Both the position numbers and the translations under genes were made by a program. 64,000 bases of DNA from Petralouisia muris. GTDB taxonomy: Bacteria; Bacillota; Clostridia; Lachnospirales; Lachnospiraceae. The DNA is taken from positions 17,673-81,672 of the forward strand of contig NZ_SRYA01000024.1 of NCBI RefSeq assembly GCF_004793545.1. The letters run 5' to 3'. Positions 18,301-25,815 of this stretch are shown here, in pieces; position 1 is the first letter of the stretch; every line of letters starts with the position of its first letter. The notes below the pieces were generated by a model, which saw nothing but the letters and a program-made list of their open reading frames with translations, had not been told where the DNA came from and searched no databases.

Positions 18301-18458
18301 CCGGAAAAGAGGCGTTCAATGCATTCAAGTATATGGATACTTCCCAGGCCAGCAAGTATACGAAGAAATATATGGGAATGCTGGGCGTGAAGTCCTGGAA
18401 AAAGATTGTGGCAGGATACAAGGCTTCCAGAATAAAGGGAATGTACCGGAAAACTTGA
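15315..18458 (+). CDS. Secreted protein: InlB-type repeats plus glycoside-hydrolase-like domain
   Basis: A 1047-residue exported protein. A signal peptide (about residues 1-26, ending YAA) is followed by a low-complexity Gly/Asp/Ser linker to about residue 80. Six Listeria-Bacteroides (InlB B/Flg_new) repeats begin near residues 84, 162, 239, 321, 400 and 481; the first two are near-copies. From about 670 to the end is a TIM-barrel-like domain with GNEVNN (Glu805) and ILSEQGY (Glu942), matching the acid/base and nucleophile Glu of clan-A glycoside hydrolases; it resembles DUF5722. No LPXTG sorting signal is visible. It probably acts on a wall or surface glycan, perhaps the polymer made here; the substrate is unknown. 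Confidence 0.78.
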   Translation: MRKRIMTLLLAVLLLFQTEAETLYAAEIAPRASTAKTEAEALTGDNDNTGATDPGSQPDGSGNAGDGSGDETGGDGSDFPEGTEEYTVVFDFNGGKLPDTEETDMQVKVKKGELISAENIPAPVREGYTLQYWTDESGDEYKLEEQPVQGNLTLKAFWAPIEEYTVVFDFNGGILPDTGEPIRQVPVKAGELIAPESIPVPVKEGYKLLYWTDENGTEYKLTEQPVQGNLTLKAFWSPITYRIQFKPNGGTGTMAELTMEYDKVQKLPENAFVRTGYAFVGWTVTIAGVEHTFQDEAEISSNLANTEGTVLVFKAKWEVGLYTIQYHANGGTGTMNDMPCTYNKTRTLLTNKFKRTGYTFIGWNTRSDGKGTSYKNKDKVKSLGGYGEIVILYAMWQGNSYTVKYDGNKATSGSMTGSSQIYGTPFTLRKNTFKRKGFTFAGWNTKADGTGTTYKDGAQVSNLTATANGTATLYAKWTAIKYKITYHTNGGKLAASAKKTYTADKPFVLPRPTKKGYDFDGWYKTSNFKKRVGEIAEGNTGNLTLYAKWVKCTQKPKSDSAKLTACKATGTGKVSVKATIKTRVASSDDYYYLMYINPLNQKMYKEAAKVYKKKNISFTLKTAENRGYATSMFGIAIKNGSKYQLISTTSFVKNAEKAASNKSSYKPGSTKKGMQFDKSMEEIIDCGARQNFLNVTVSMVCTDGTVPYNYNGKTYYFNPMTYYQQVVTECNKRNINVTMQVMLDWTAGNTDLISAKARVKGAAPYYSWNVTTNSSREKMEAIFCYLGGLFGKKSCYVSNWILGNEVNNPAGWHYKGGMSTTAYFKSYAYAFRALYYAVRTQYSNAHIFICTDNFWNATQSGGYSAKYVISAFLKQLNKIEKGLKWNLAYHAYSFPLTYTNFWEGFGITNDVSTPYITMKNIKVLTNYIKKNYGSSVRIILSEQGYTSSNWGEANQAAAIVYSYYIAACNPMIDAFIIRSFSDNANETAQGLRMGIAGKEAFNAFKYMDTSQASKYTKKYMGMLGVKSWKKIVAGYKASRIKGMYRKT

Positions 18459-18510
18459 CAGGGAAATCTTTCAATATAGTTCACGCGAAATACCTTTATA
18501 TTTGAAAATG

Positions 18511-18552
18511 TCCGGGGCATCAGGGAATGTGCTAAAATCCTGATGCCCTGGA
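18511..18552. terminator. Strong hairpin after the GH-like gene, no U-run
   Basis: TCCGGGGCATCAGG (18511-18524) pairs with CCTGATGCCCTGGA (18539-18552): 14 pairs including one G-T, with a 14-base loop. It lies 52 bases past the stop at 18458. No T-tract follows, so it may be a weak terminator, an mRNA stabiliser or a bidirectional block rather than a classic intrinsic terminator. Confidence 0.55.
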
Positions 18553-18553
18553 C

Positions 18554-18582
18554 TTGTATCCTGGAAAGAAAAATGGTAGAAT
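18554..18582 (+). promoter_or_regulatory. Likely promoter for rmlA-rmlC
   Basis: TTGTAT at 18554-18559 and TAGAAT at 18577-18582, spacing 17, start right after the hairpin and lie 80 bases before the rmlA ATG. This would give rmlA and rmlC their own transcript. Confidence 0.5.
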
Positions 18583-18617
18583 AGAAAAAGTATTGTAAAG
18601 GATGAAAAAGTGAAAAT

Positions 18618-18635
18618 ATTGGAATAATATCCAAT
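18618..18635. promoter_or_regulatory. Inverted repeat in the rmlA leader
   Basis: ATTGGA-ATAATA-TCCAAT, a 6-bp inverted repeat with a 6-base centre, between the putative promoter and the rmlA ribosome site. It could be an operator or a small leader hairpin; no regulator is known from the window. Confidence 0.3.
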
Positions 18636-18662
18636 AAATAAAAGTATATGTTGGAGGAGGCC

Positions 18663-19541
18663 ATGAAAGGAATTATTTTAGCCGGAGGTTCCGGAACCAG
18701 ATTGTACCCATTGACAAAAGCGATTTCAAAGCAGATTATGCCGGTATACGACAAACCGATGATTTATTATCCCCTGTCCACCCTGATGCTTGCAGGAATC
18801 CGTGAAATATTGATTATCTCCACCCCCAGGGATCTTCCGGTGTTTGAGAATCTTCTGGGAGACGGCAGCCAGTTGGGAATGAGGTTTGCCTATGCAGTGC
18901 AGGAAGAACCCAGAGGACTTGCAGATGCGTTTATTATTGGAGCGGAGTTTATTGGGAAAGATGCAGCTGCACTGGTGCTGGGCGATAATATTTTTTATGG
19001 ACAGAGTTTTTCCAGGGTATTGCAGGAAGCGGCCGAACGGACGGAGAGCCAGCCGGGGGCTACGATTTTTGGATATTATGTGAAGAATCCCAGAGAGTAC
19101 GGCGTGGTGGAGTTTGATGAGGACGGTACGGCCATTTCCATTGAAGAGAAGCCGGAGCATCCCAGATCCAATTATGCAGTGCCGGGATTGTATTTTTATG
19201 ACAATGATGTGGTGGAGATTGCCAGAAACGTGAAGCCCTCTGCCCGGGGAGAAATAGAGATTACCAGCGTGAACAATGAATATCTGAAACGGGGAAATCT
19301 TAAAGTGGAAACTTTGGGCCGGGGATTTGCATGGCTGGATACCGGCAATCATGATATGCTGCTGGCAGCGGCGGATTTTGTGTCTGCTTTTCAGAAGCGT
19401 CAGGGACTCTATATTTCCTGCATTGAAGAGATTGCCTATAAACGGGGATTTATTGATGTGGAGCAGCTTAAGAAGCTGGCAGAACCCTTGTTAAAGACAG
19501 AGTATGGACAGTATTTGATAGATGTGGCAGCAGGATTGTAG
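18663..19541 (+). CDS. rmlA: Glucose-1-phosphate thymidylyltransferase RmlA
   Basis: First step of dTDP-rhamnose synthesis: joins dTTP and glucose-1-phosphate to dTDP-glucose. The 292-residue protein begins [19 protein letters not shown], the nucleotidyltransferase signature, and continues with [17 protein letters not shown], as in the RmlA family. An in-frame ATG at 18648 lies upstream, but GGAGGAGG at 18652-18659 suits the ATG at 18663. rmlC follows after about 100 bases. dTDP-rhamnose is usually a feedback inhibitor of this enzyme. Confidence 0.97.
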   Translation: MKGIILAGGSGTRLYPLTKAISKQIMPVYDKPMIYYPLSTLMLAGIREILIISTPRDLPVFENLLGDGSQLGMRFAYAVQEEPRGLADAFIIGAEFIGKDAAALVLGDNIFYGQSFSRVLQEAAERTESQPGATIFGYYVKNPREYGVVEFDEDGTAISIEEKPEHPRSNYAVPGLYFYDNDVVEIARNVKPSARGEIEITSVNNEYLKRGNLKVETLGRGFAWLDTGNHDMLLAAADFVSAFQKRQGLYISCIEEIAYKRGFIDVEQLKKLAEPLLKTEYGQYLIDVAAGL

Positions 19542-19641
19542 GCTTGATGCGGCAAAACTGTGTATGATTGGCAGGCGGATGCGATAGAACTTCGCGGAAT
19601 TGGCATGACAGATTCAGAAGAATTACAGCATGGAGGAAAAT

Positions 19642-20223
19642 ATGGGAAAGATTCAGGTAACAGATAATTGCAATGGAATTCAGGGCTTGAAGGTGATAGA
19701 GCCTGCAGTGTTCGGAGATGAACGAGGCTATTTTATGGAGACTTATAATTATCAGGATTTTGCAGAAGCAGGGATAGACTGTATTTTTGTACAGGACAAT
19801 CAGTCAGCTTCCAAGAAAGGCGTTCTTCGGGGCCTGCATTTTCAGATTAATTATCCCCAGGACAAGCTGGTCCGGGTGGTAAATGGAGAAGTATTTGATG
19901 CTGCGGTGGATTTGCGGGAAGGCTCTGAAACTTTTGGAAAATGGTTCGGCGTCATTCTCTCAGCAGAGAATAAGAAGCAGTTTTTTATTCCCAAGGGATT
20001 TGCCCATGGGTTTGTGGTATTGTCTGAATATGCGGAGTTCTGTTATAAAGTGACAGATTTTTATCATCCCAACGATGAGGGCGGATTGTTGTGGAAGGAC
20101 CCTGAAATCGGCATTCAGTGGCCTATGCCGGAGGGAATGGCAGAGGAAGATTTGATTTTGTCAGATAAGGATAAGATTTGGGGAGGAATCAGGGAGTATG
20201 TAAGCAGCAGAAAAGAAAGGTAG
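19642..20223 (+). CDS. rmlC: dTDP-4-dehydrorhamnose 3,5-epimerase RmlC
   Basis: Third step of dTDP-rhamnose synthesis, epimerising C3 and C5. The 193-residue cupin protein shows FGDERGYFMETYN, QDNQSASKKGVLRGLHFQ with the catalytic His, and FIPKGFAHGF. Start at 19642 because GGAGGAAAA at 19632-19640 precedes it; the upstream ATG at 19630 overlaps that site. Ten bases separate it from the secreted transglutaminase-like gene, so the two are probably cotranscribed, an unusual pairing. Confidence 0.96.
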   Translation: MGKIQVTDNCNGIQGLKVIEPAVFGDERGYFMETYNYQDFAEAGIDCIFVQDNQSASKKGVLRGLHFQINYPQDKLVRVVNGEVFDAAVDLREGSETFGKWFGVILSAENKKQFFIPKGFAHGFVVLSEYAEFCYKVTDFYHPNDEGGLLWKDPEIGIQWPMPEGMAEEDLILSDKDKIWGGIREYVSSRKER

Positions 20224-20233
20224 GAGTTGCAGC

Positions 20234-22528
20234 ATGAAGAAGAGAATTTTGGCATTTTTTCTGGCGGGAATAATGACGTTTTCCATGGCTCCCACGGAAG
20301 CGTTTGCAGCAGCTGACATGCAGCAGAGCGGAACGGAAGTATCTGTGGATCTGCAGGAGAACGGGACAGAAGAAGAATCTCCTGATTTGCAGCAGAATGG
20401 AACAGAAGAATCCCCTGATTTGCAGCAGGACGGAATAGAAACGGAGGCAGGCAGTGGTTCCAGCCCAGAGAATGAGGCGCCGGAGAACAGCCAGTCTCAG
20501 AATACAGAGGATGTCAAGGATTCAGCGGACAGCCAGTCTCAGAACACAGAGGATGTCAAGGATTCAGCGGACAGCCAGTCTCAGAACACAGAGAATGTTA
20601 AGGATTCAGCGGACAGCAGCCAGAGCGCTGCCGAAAACAGTCAACGCGCCAGGATGACAGCGGAAGAACAGGAATCGCTGGAGACTCTTTCTCAGGAAGA
20701 GCCGGTACAGGAGGAACAGCCCCAAGAGCAGCCTGTGCAGGATGAGGATATCCTGAAGAATTGGACGCCTCCTATGGGCGGTATGGAACAGCCCCAGGTG
20801 ATAGGGATAGCGGAAGAGACAGCAGAATCTCTGGATATTGTAAATCCCGAAGAAGCTGCAGACGGGACAATGGAATACCGTTCTTCTGTGCTGGGATCTA
20901 AGCAGTATGATTCCTCCTGGGATGTGTATTCCACCAATTATATTTATAACCGTTTAACAGAAAATGAGAGGTTATTCTGGGATGCATTGGATCAGATTGC
21001 AAGAGAATATCTGCATGGAACCGAGAATGCAGCCAGAATTCCGGTGCAGGGGCAATATTATTATGCAACACAAAGCGGGATTCGCTATGCTTATATGGGA
21101 CTGTCTTCTCAAAGAATAGGAGAGTTATTTACCATGTTTTCCTACTCTAACCCTCAGTACTATTTTGTGGGAAACGGATATTTGACCGGCAGCGGAGCCA
21201 TGTTTCCTATCATTTATGAGGGATTTGCCAATGGAACCACAAGGGCAGCGGAGACGGCTAAAGTGAAAGCCCAAATTGACGCCATGGAAGCCCAGATTGC
21301 AGAGGGAAAGACAGAGGTGGAGAAGGCCAGGATCGCTCATGATTTGATTTGCAGGAAAATTATGTATGATCATGATTATATGAAACCTGTGTCCAAGACC
21401 CCCTATCATCAGTCTGCTTACAGCGTATTTTGTGATAATTATACTGTATGCGCCGGATATACCAAGGCGTTTACCATGTTGATGAATGGAGCCGGGGTAG
21501 ATACCCTCAGCGTGACTAGTAATGAGCATGCCTGGAATATGATTTGCCTGAATGATTCCTGGTATAATATGGATCTTACCTGGGACGATTTGGATGGACA
21601 GCAGGGGCTGGAAGTGATGTATGGGTACTTTAACCGCAGCACGGCAGTGCTTCTCGGAAGGCTGGATCAGAATAATTATCATAAGATGGAAAGCTGCTAT
21701 ACCGGGATGGTGCCTCCGGCAACCCAGGATTCCGGAGCCACGCCTACGTCTATAGGAACCATAGGGACTCCCACAAAGACAGTGGCGGCGCCGCAGATTA
21801 AGAAAGTTCAGTCAGGTGGAAAACTTCTGGCCAGCATAAGCACATCTACCTCAGGAGCAGACATTTATTATACTACAGATGGCAGTGAGCCGTCTTCATC
21901 GGCTACAAGAAGCTATTATTACACTGGAGAATCTTTTGAGGTGGCTCACAATGCCACGGTAAAGGCGATTGCGGTGCGTGATACCATGTGGGACAGCAAA
22001 GCTGCATCAGCAAAGATTACCAAATCCTCTTACACGGTAAAATTTAATACCAAAGGCGGCAATACAATATCCTCCCAGAAGATTCTTTATGGCAATAAAT
22101 TAAAGAAACCAGCCAATCCTAAGCGGAGCAATTATTCCTTCCAAGGCTGGTATACTGACACAAAATATAAGACAAAGTGGACTTTTTCTTCAAAAGTAGT
22201 TACGAAGAATATGACGCTGTACGCCAAGTGGGAGAAGGTTACCACAGAAAAGGCGTCCATTAAGAAGGTGACAAATGTTTCCGGAAAGAAAATGAAGGTC
22301 ACCTTAAAGAAAATCACTGGCGCCGCAGGATATGAGTTCCGCTATGCCACCAATTCCAAGATGAAATCGGCAAAGCGCGTCACAGGGAAATCCACCAGCA
22401 AGACCATAGGAAGCCTGAAAAAGGGCAAAACCTACTATGTTCAGGTTCGGGCTTATAAAACAGATTCAAAAGGGAAAAAGATTTATGGCTCCTGGAGTGT
22501 GAAGAAGAGCGTTAAGATAAAGAAATAG
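20234..22528 (+). CDS. Secreted transglutaminase-like protein with repeat linker and InlB repeat
   Basis: A 764-residue exported protein. A signal peptide (about 1-27, ending AFAAA) is followed by a long Glu/Gln/Ser/Asn-rich linker to about 190 with three exact-length copies of a 14-residue repeat. A transglutaminase-like core follows: Cys406 in TVCAGYTKAF, His432 in NEHAWN, Asp447 in YNMDLTWDD, the Cys-His-Asp triad order. Then a chitobiase C-terminal-like segment (YYTTDGSEPS, about 520-595), one InlB-type repeat (about 597-675) and a Fn3-like end. The triad family includes crosslinkers and peptidases, so wall crosslinking or peptide cleavage are both possible. No sorting signal. It directly follows rmlC. 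Confidence 0.8.
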   Translation: MKKRILAFFLAGIMTFSMAPTEAFAAADMQQSGTEVSVDLQENGTEEESPDLQQNGTEESPDLQQDGIETEAGSGSSPENEAPENSQSQNTEDVKDSADSQSQNTEDVKDSADSQSQNTENVKDSADSSQSAAENSQRARMTAEEQESLETLSQEEPVQEEQPQEQPVQDEDILKNWTPPMGGMEQPQVIGIAEETAESLDIVNPEEAADGTMEYRSSVLGSKQYDSSWDVYSTNYIYNRLTENERLFWDALDQIAREYLHGTENAARIPVQGQYYYATQSGIRYAYMGLSSQRIGELFTMFSYSNPQYYFVGNGYLTGSGAMFPIIYEGFANGTTRAAETAKVKAQIDAMEAQIAEGKTEVEKARIAHDLICRKIMYDHDYMKPVSKTPYHQSAYSVFCDNYTVCAGYTKAFTMLMNGAGVDTLSVTSNEHAWNMICLNDSWYNMDLTWDDLDGQQGLEVMYGYFNRSTAVLLGRLDQNNYHKMESCYTGMVPPATQDSGATPTSIGTIGTPTKTVAAPQIKKVQSGGKLLASISTSTSGADIYYTTDGSEPSSSATRSYYYTGESFEVAHNATVKAIAVRDTMWDSKAASAKITKSSYTVKFNTKGGNTISSQKILYGNKLKKPANPKRSNYSFQGWYTDTKYKTKWTFSSKVVTKNMTLYAKWEKVTTEKASIKKVTNVSGKKMKVTLKKITGAAGYEFRYATNSKMKSAKRVTGKSTSKTIGSLKKGKTYYVQVRAYKTDSKGKKIYGSWSVKKSVKIKK
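20489..20614 (+). repeat. Three 42-base tandem repeats inside the secreted protein gene
   Basis: Units at 20489-20530, 20531-20572 and 20573-20614, each encoding SQSQNTEDVKDSAD (last with ENV for EDV). The near-identity at DNA level suggests recent expansion by slippage or unequal exchange; repeat number may vary between strains. Confidence 0.9.
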
Positions 22529-22536
22529 AAAATTCA

Positions 22537-22568
22537 AAAACGGCATAGCCTGTAAGCTATGCCGTTTT
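22537..22568. terminator. Bidirectional intrinsic terminator between convergent genes
   Basis: AAAACGGCATAGC (22537-22549), loop CTGTAA, then GCTATGCCGTTTT (22556-22568): a perfect 13-bp stem with a T-run on the plus strand and, by symmetry, on the minus strand. It lies 9 bases after the plus-strand stop at 22528 and 36 bases from the minus-strand stop at 22604. Confidence 0.93.
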
Positions 22569-22603
22569 CAAAATAATTTGGCCTGTTTTAGGCTGGTGTA
22601 CTG

Positions 22604-23314
22604 TTAGTCTTCTTTAATACAGTTCCAGGTTAAAGTAACATATGCCTTTGTCTTTGTGTTTCGCATGGTAAATGTAATGTAATCCAGATCCCCGTCAAAA
22701 GTCACTTTTTTTGAAAAAGAAGTTTTTCTGCAGGAGCTGATTTGGTATGAGCCGGAGCCATACTGCATTTTCAGGGAAGTAATTTTCCAGCCCTTAGCAG
22801 CTTTGGCAGAAACCGTCTGGTTTTTCAAAATAGAGGAATGAAAATAATTATACTCGGTGGAGGACTGGTAGCAGGAAGTAAAGTTTTTCTTTCCTACCTT
22901 AAAGCTCTTCAATGGGTTGCTGTAATTTTTGACTGTAATCGTGGATTTCAGTGTCTGGCTTCCAATTTGGAAGGTAATATCAGCAGTTCCAGCTTTTTTG
23001 AAAAAATAAACACGGATATCGCCGTCCTTGTTGATATAAGGCCTTGCAATGGAAGAATCACTGCTGGCCAGGGACTGAATGGAGGATGGCCGGGGTTTCT
23101 TGAGAGAACCTTTCCGGCAGACCTTCAATGTCACAAAAGTAGCCGGCAGATCATCCGGTGCACAGTAAAAGACCATATTTCTGTAGGAGCTGGGCAGATA
23201 AAAGTAAGACGCAGCTTCTGCAGAGCTTCCGGCCTGGGGAACAAAGAGAATTCCCGTCAGCAGCACGGCAAGTGTGAGTACCAGCGAAGAAATTTTTTTC
23301 ATTGACTTTTTCAA
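22604..23314 (-). CDS. Small secreted protein of unknown function (TTG start)
   Basis: A 236-residue protein with a clear signal peptide (about 1-34, basic head then a Leu/Val-rich core, ending EAA). The mature part has a segment like bacterial Ig (BIG2-type) domains (SSDSSIARPYINKDGDIRVYF, then GTADITFQIGSQTLKSTITV) and a second Ser/Lys-rich beta-strand-like half. Start: GGGAGG at 23323-23328 on the minus strand stands 8 bases before the TTG at 23312-23314; no ATG fits as well. It is convergent with the transglutaminase-like gene and shares its terminator. Likely an extracellular or wall-associated protein; function not recognised. Confidence 0.72.
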   Translation of the reverse strand: MKKSMKKISSLVLTLAVLLTGILFVPQAGSSAEAASYFYLPSSYRNMVFYCAPDDLPATFVTLKVCRKGSLKKPRPSSIQSLASSDSSIARPYINKDGDIRVYFFKKAGTADITFQIGSQTLKSTITVKNYSNPLKSFKVGKKNFTSCYQSSTEYNYFHSSILKNQTVSAKAAKGWKITSLKMQYGSGSYQISSCRKTSFSKKVTFDGDLDYITFTMRNTKTKAYVTLTWNCIKED

Positions 23315-23458
23315 TACTTAGACCTCCCATGATTTAATTTGACTGAAAATGATAATAAAAGCTAATAATAAACTTACCATAATCGAAGAAAAAAAACAAT
23401 GGAAGATTTCACATGAAATTGTTAAGAAATTTATAATTTTTTCTAAATATTCCAAAAT

Positions 23459-23487
23459 TTGCTTATTACGGGGAAAGGTGATATAAT
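23459..23487 (+). promoter_or_regulatory. Strong promoter for the ABC-exporter operon
   Basis: TTGCTT at 23459-23464, 17 bases, then consensus TATAAT at 23482-23487. The last base is also the first of the repeat copy, so transcripts would begin near 23494, within the repeat, giving a leader of about 200 bases before the ATG at 23692. The rest of the 377-base gap (23315-23458) is very AT-rich with no gene that I can defend. Confidence 0.6.
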
Positions 23488-23603
23488 TTACCATGAGACT
23501 TACCATGAGGAGGGACCCGGCTCTAACGCCAACCATTCCCACAGAGCAGTATGCCGGGAGGAGCCCTGATGGTTCGCAGAGAGGAGGGACCCTGATGGTC
23601 CGC
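23487..23603 (+). repeat. Second copy of the dispersed repeat, in the leader of the exporter operon
   Basis: TTTACCATGAG at 23487 and TTACCATGAGGAGGGACCC at 23500-23518 match the array after glmM; GGGAGGAGCCCTGATGGTTCG at 23556-23576 matches the second repeat type there; a mixed unit GAGGAGGGACCCTGATGGTCC follows at 23581-23601. So both repeat types occur in the same order at two places 19 kb apart. Confidence 0.8.
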
Positions 23604-23691
23604 AGAACATTCAGAATAAACTGAAGAATCCTCTGGCGGTCTTTCCTACCAAAACCCTTATTCACTATATAAAAAAGGAAATCAATCATCT

Positions 23692-24519
23692 ATGAATCAG
23701 AAATCAGAAAACATTATTTCAGAAATTATACAAAACCGCCGGCTCATCCAAACTCTGGCAAAAAATGATTTTAAAACCAAATTTTCCGGCTCGTATCTGG
23801 GAACTATTTGGGCTTTTGTGCAGCCGGTAATTACCGTTTTTATCTACTGGTTTGTTTTTGACATGGCAATCGGCGCACGAGCCCAAATCAGAGGAGAACT
23901 GCCGTTGCCCTATGTACTATGGCTGGTAGCGGGAATCGTGCCCTGGTTTTTTTTCTCCGACTGCCTCAGTGCGGGAACCTCAGTGCTGACAGAATATAAT
24001 TATCTGGTAAAAAAGGTGGTATTTCACATAGATATCCTGCCGGTGGTAAAAATATTTTCATCTATTTTTGTACATGCATTTTTTGTGTCTGTTGCGGTTC
24101 TGTTGTTTCTGCTTTACGGTTACCTACCGGATCTGTATGTGCTGCAGGTTCTGTATTACAGCGCAGGAGCGCTGCTTCTGGCATTAGGTTTGAGTTATTT
24201 TACCAGTGCGGTATCGGTATTTTTTCCGGATGTCCGCCAGATTGTAAATATTGCACTGCAAGTTGGAGTCTGGGCTACGCCTATTATGTGGGATATTAAT
24301 GATATGAAGGAAAAAATTCCGGGTTTTGTTCTTATTCTGCTGAAATGCAATCCCATGTATTATATTGTTTTGGGCTATCGGGAGGCGTTTATTGATAAGG
24401 CGTGGTTCTGGGAGCATCCGGGGATGACAGCATATTTCTGGGGTTTTACCCTGATCGCCTGCCTGCTGGGAGTAAAAGTATTCAAACGGCTGAAGGTGCA
24501 TTTTGCAGATGTGCTCTAA
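23692..24519 (+). CDS. wzm: ABC-2 polysaccharide exporter permease (Wzm type)
   Basis: A 275-residue membrane protein with about six spans. The N-terminal KNDFKTKFSGSYLGTIWAFVQP is the family hallmark of Wzm/TagG-type permeases. With the ATPase that follows after 22 bases it would export a lipid-linked glycan across the membrane. The ribosome site (AAGGAAA) is rather distant from the ATG. First gene of an operon with its own promoter and a repeat-containing leader. Confidence 0.9.
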   Translation: MNQKSENIISEIIQNRRLIQTLAKNDFKTKFSGSYLGTIWAFVQPVITVFIYWFVFDMAIGARAQIRGELPLPYVLWLVAGIVPWFFFSDCLSAGTSVLTEYNYLVKKVVFHIDILPVVKIFSSIFVHAFFVSVAVLLFLLYGYLPDLYVLQVLYYSAGALLLALGLSYFTSAVSVFFPDVRQIVNIALQVGVWATPIMWDINDMKEKIPGFVLILLKCNPMYYIVLGYREAFIDKAWFWEHPGMTAYFWGFTLIACLLGVKVFKRLKVHFADVL

Positions 24520-24541
24520 GGCCTGGAATAAAGGAGAGGTT

Positions 24542-25804
24542 ATGTCTGAAACAGCGATTAAAGTCACAGATGTCAGTAAAATCTATAAGTTATTCGATAC
24601 CCCTGCCGCCCGGCTGAAGGATGCGCTGGGGCTGTCCCGAAAACAGGAATATCGGGAGCATGCGGCGCTGCATGATATCACTTTGGAAATCAAAAAAGGA
24701 GAAACTGTGGGAATTATCGGAACGAATGGTTCCGGAAAGTCCACCCTTCTTAAAATTATTACCGGGGTTATCAGCCAGAGCCGGGGAGAAGTGGAAGTAG
24801 ACGGAAGAATTTCTGCTTTGTTAGAGCTGGGCGCTGGATTTAATCAGGAATATACAGGAATTGAAAATGTTTATCTTCAGGGAACCATGATGGGTTTTAC
24901 CAGAGAAGAAATTGATGGGAAAATGGATGCCATTCTGGAATTTGCCGATATCGGAGATTTTGTCCGTCAGCCGGTGAAAACCTACTCCAGCGGTATGTTT
25001 GTCCGCCTGGCCTTTGCGGTGGCAATCAATATAGAGCCGGAGATTTTAATTGTAGATGAGGCGTTGTCTGTAGGGGATGTGTTTTTTCAATCAAAATGCT
25101 ACCGGAAGTTTGAAGAATTCAAGGAAATGGGCAAGACGATTCTCTTTGTCAGCCATGATTTAAGCAGCATTACCAAATACTGCGACCGGGCAATTCTCTT
25201 AAATAAAGGCAGAAAGGTGATGGAGGGAACGCCCAAGGAGGCCGTGGATCGGTTTAAAATGGCTCTGGTGGCTCAGGAGGAAGAGCAGCGCAGGGAGAAT
25301 TCTTCCCTGTGGAAGCCAGGAATGTCAGGGGACAAATGGCAGAATGCATTGTCTGTAAATCCTGAAACACTGGAATATGGGGATAAAAAGGCGGAAATCG
25401 CAGATTTTGCAGTGGCAGATAAAACAGGAAAAATCACAAATGTCATCCAGAAAGGAGATTTGTTTACCATTAAGATGAAGGTTGCTTTCCGGGAGACTGT
25501 GGCGGAGCCGATTTTTGCTTTTACCCTGAAAAATCTGATGGGAATTGAGCTTACGGGAACCAATACCATGTTAGAGCAGCAGCCTGTGGAGCCGAAACAG
25601 CCAGGGGATGAGCAAATCATCAGTTTTACCCAGAAAATGACGCTGCAGGGCGGAGAATACCTGCTGTCTTTGGGATGCACCGGATATGAACAGGAGGATT
25701 TCAGGGTGCATCACCGGCTGTATGACGTGTGCAGCATTGCTGTGGTTTCGCAAAAAAACACCGTGGGATATTTTGACATGGAATCCACAGTGGAGATAGA
25801 GTAA
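24542..25804 (+). CDS. wzt: ABC polysaccharide exporter ATPase with C-terminal extension (Wzt type)
   Basis: A 420-residue protein. Residues 1-240 are the ATPase: Walker A GTNGSGKST near residue 60, signature YSSGM near 148, Walker B ILIVDEALSVGD near 168, then the switch His in FVSHD. Residues about 245-420 form an extra beta-rich domain like the Wzt C-terminal carbohydrate-binding domain, which in E. coli O8/O9a recognises the capped chain end. Start at 24542 by AAGGAGAGG upstream; the longer frame from 24503 overlaps the permease. The second ATPase of the window (33605) lacks this extension. A methyltransferase-kinase two genes on is a candidate capping enzyme. Confidence 0.9.
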   Translation: MSETAIKVTDVSKIYKLFDTPAARLKDALGLSRKQEYREHAALHDITLEIKKGETVGIIGTNGSGKSTLLKIITGVISQSRGEVEVDGRISALLELGAGFNQEYTGIENVYLQGTMMGFTREEIDGKMDAILEFADIGDFVRQPVKTYSSGMFVRLAFAVAINIEPEILIVDEALSVGDVFFQSKCYRKFEEFKEMGKTILFVSHDLSSITKYCDRAILLNKGRKVMEGTPKEAVDRFKMALVAQEEEQRRENSSLWKPGMSGDKWQNALSVNPETLEYGDKKAEIADFAVADKTGKITNVIQKGDLFTIKMKVAFRETVAEPIFAFTLKNLMGIELTGTNTMLEQQPVEPKQPGDEQIISFTQKMTLQGGEYLLSLGCTGYEQEDFRVHHRLYDVCSIAVVSQKNTVGYFDMESTVEIE

Positions 25805-25815
25805 AGGGACAGAAT

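Noticed and set aside
20489..20614. Tandem repeats as a possible CRISPR or mobile element
   Set aside because: Head-to-tail 42-base coding repeats without spacers.
23318..23689. 123-codon minus-strand frame before the ABC exporter
   Set aside because: Runs through the promoter and repeat copy; no ribosome site, no known fold.
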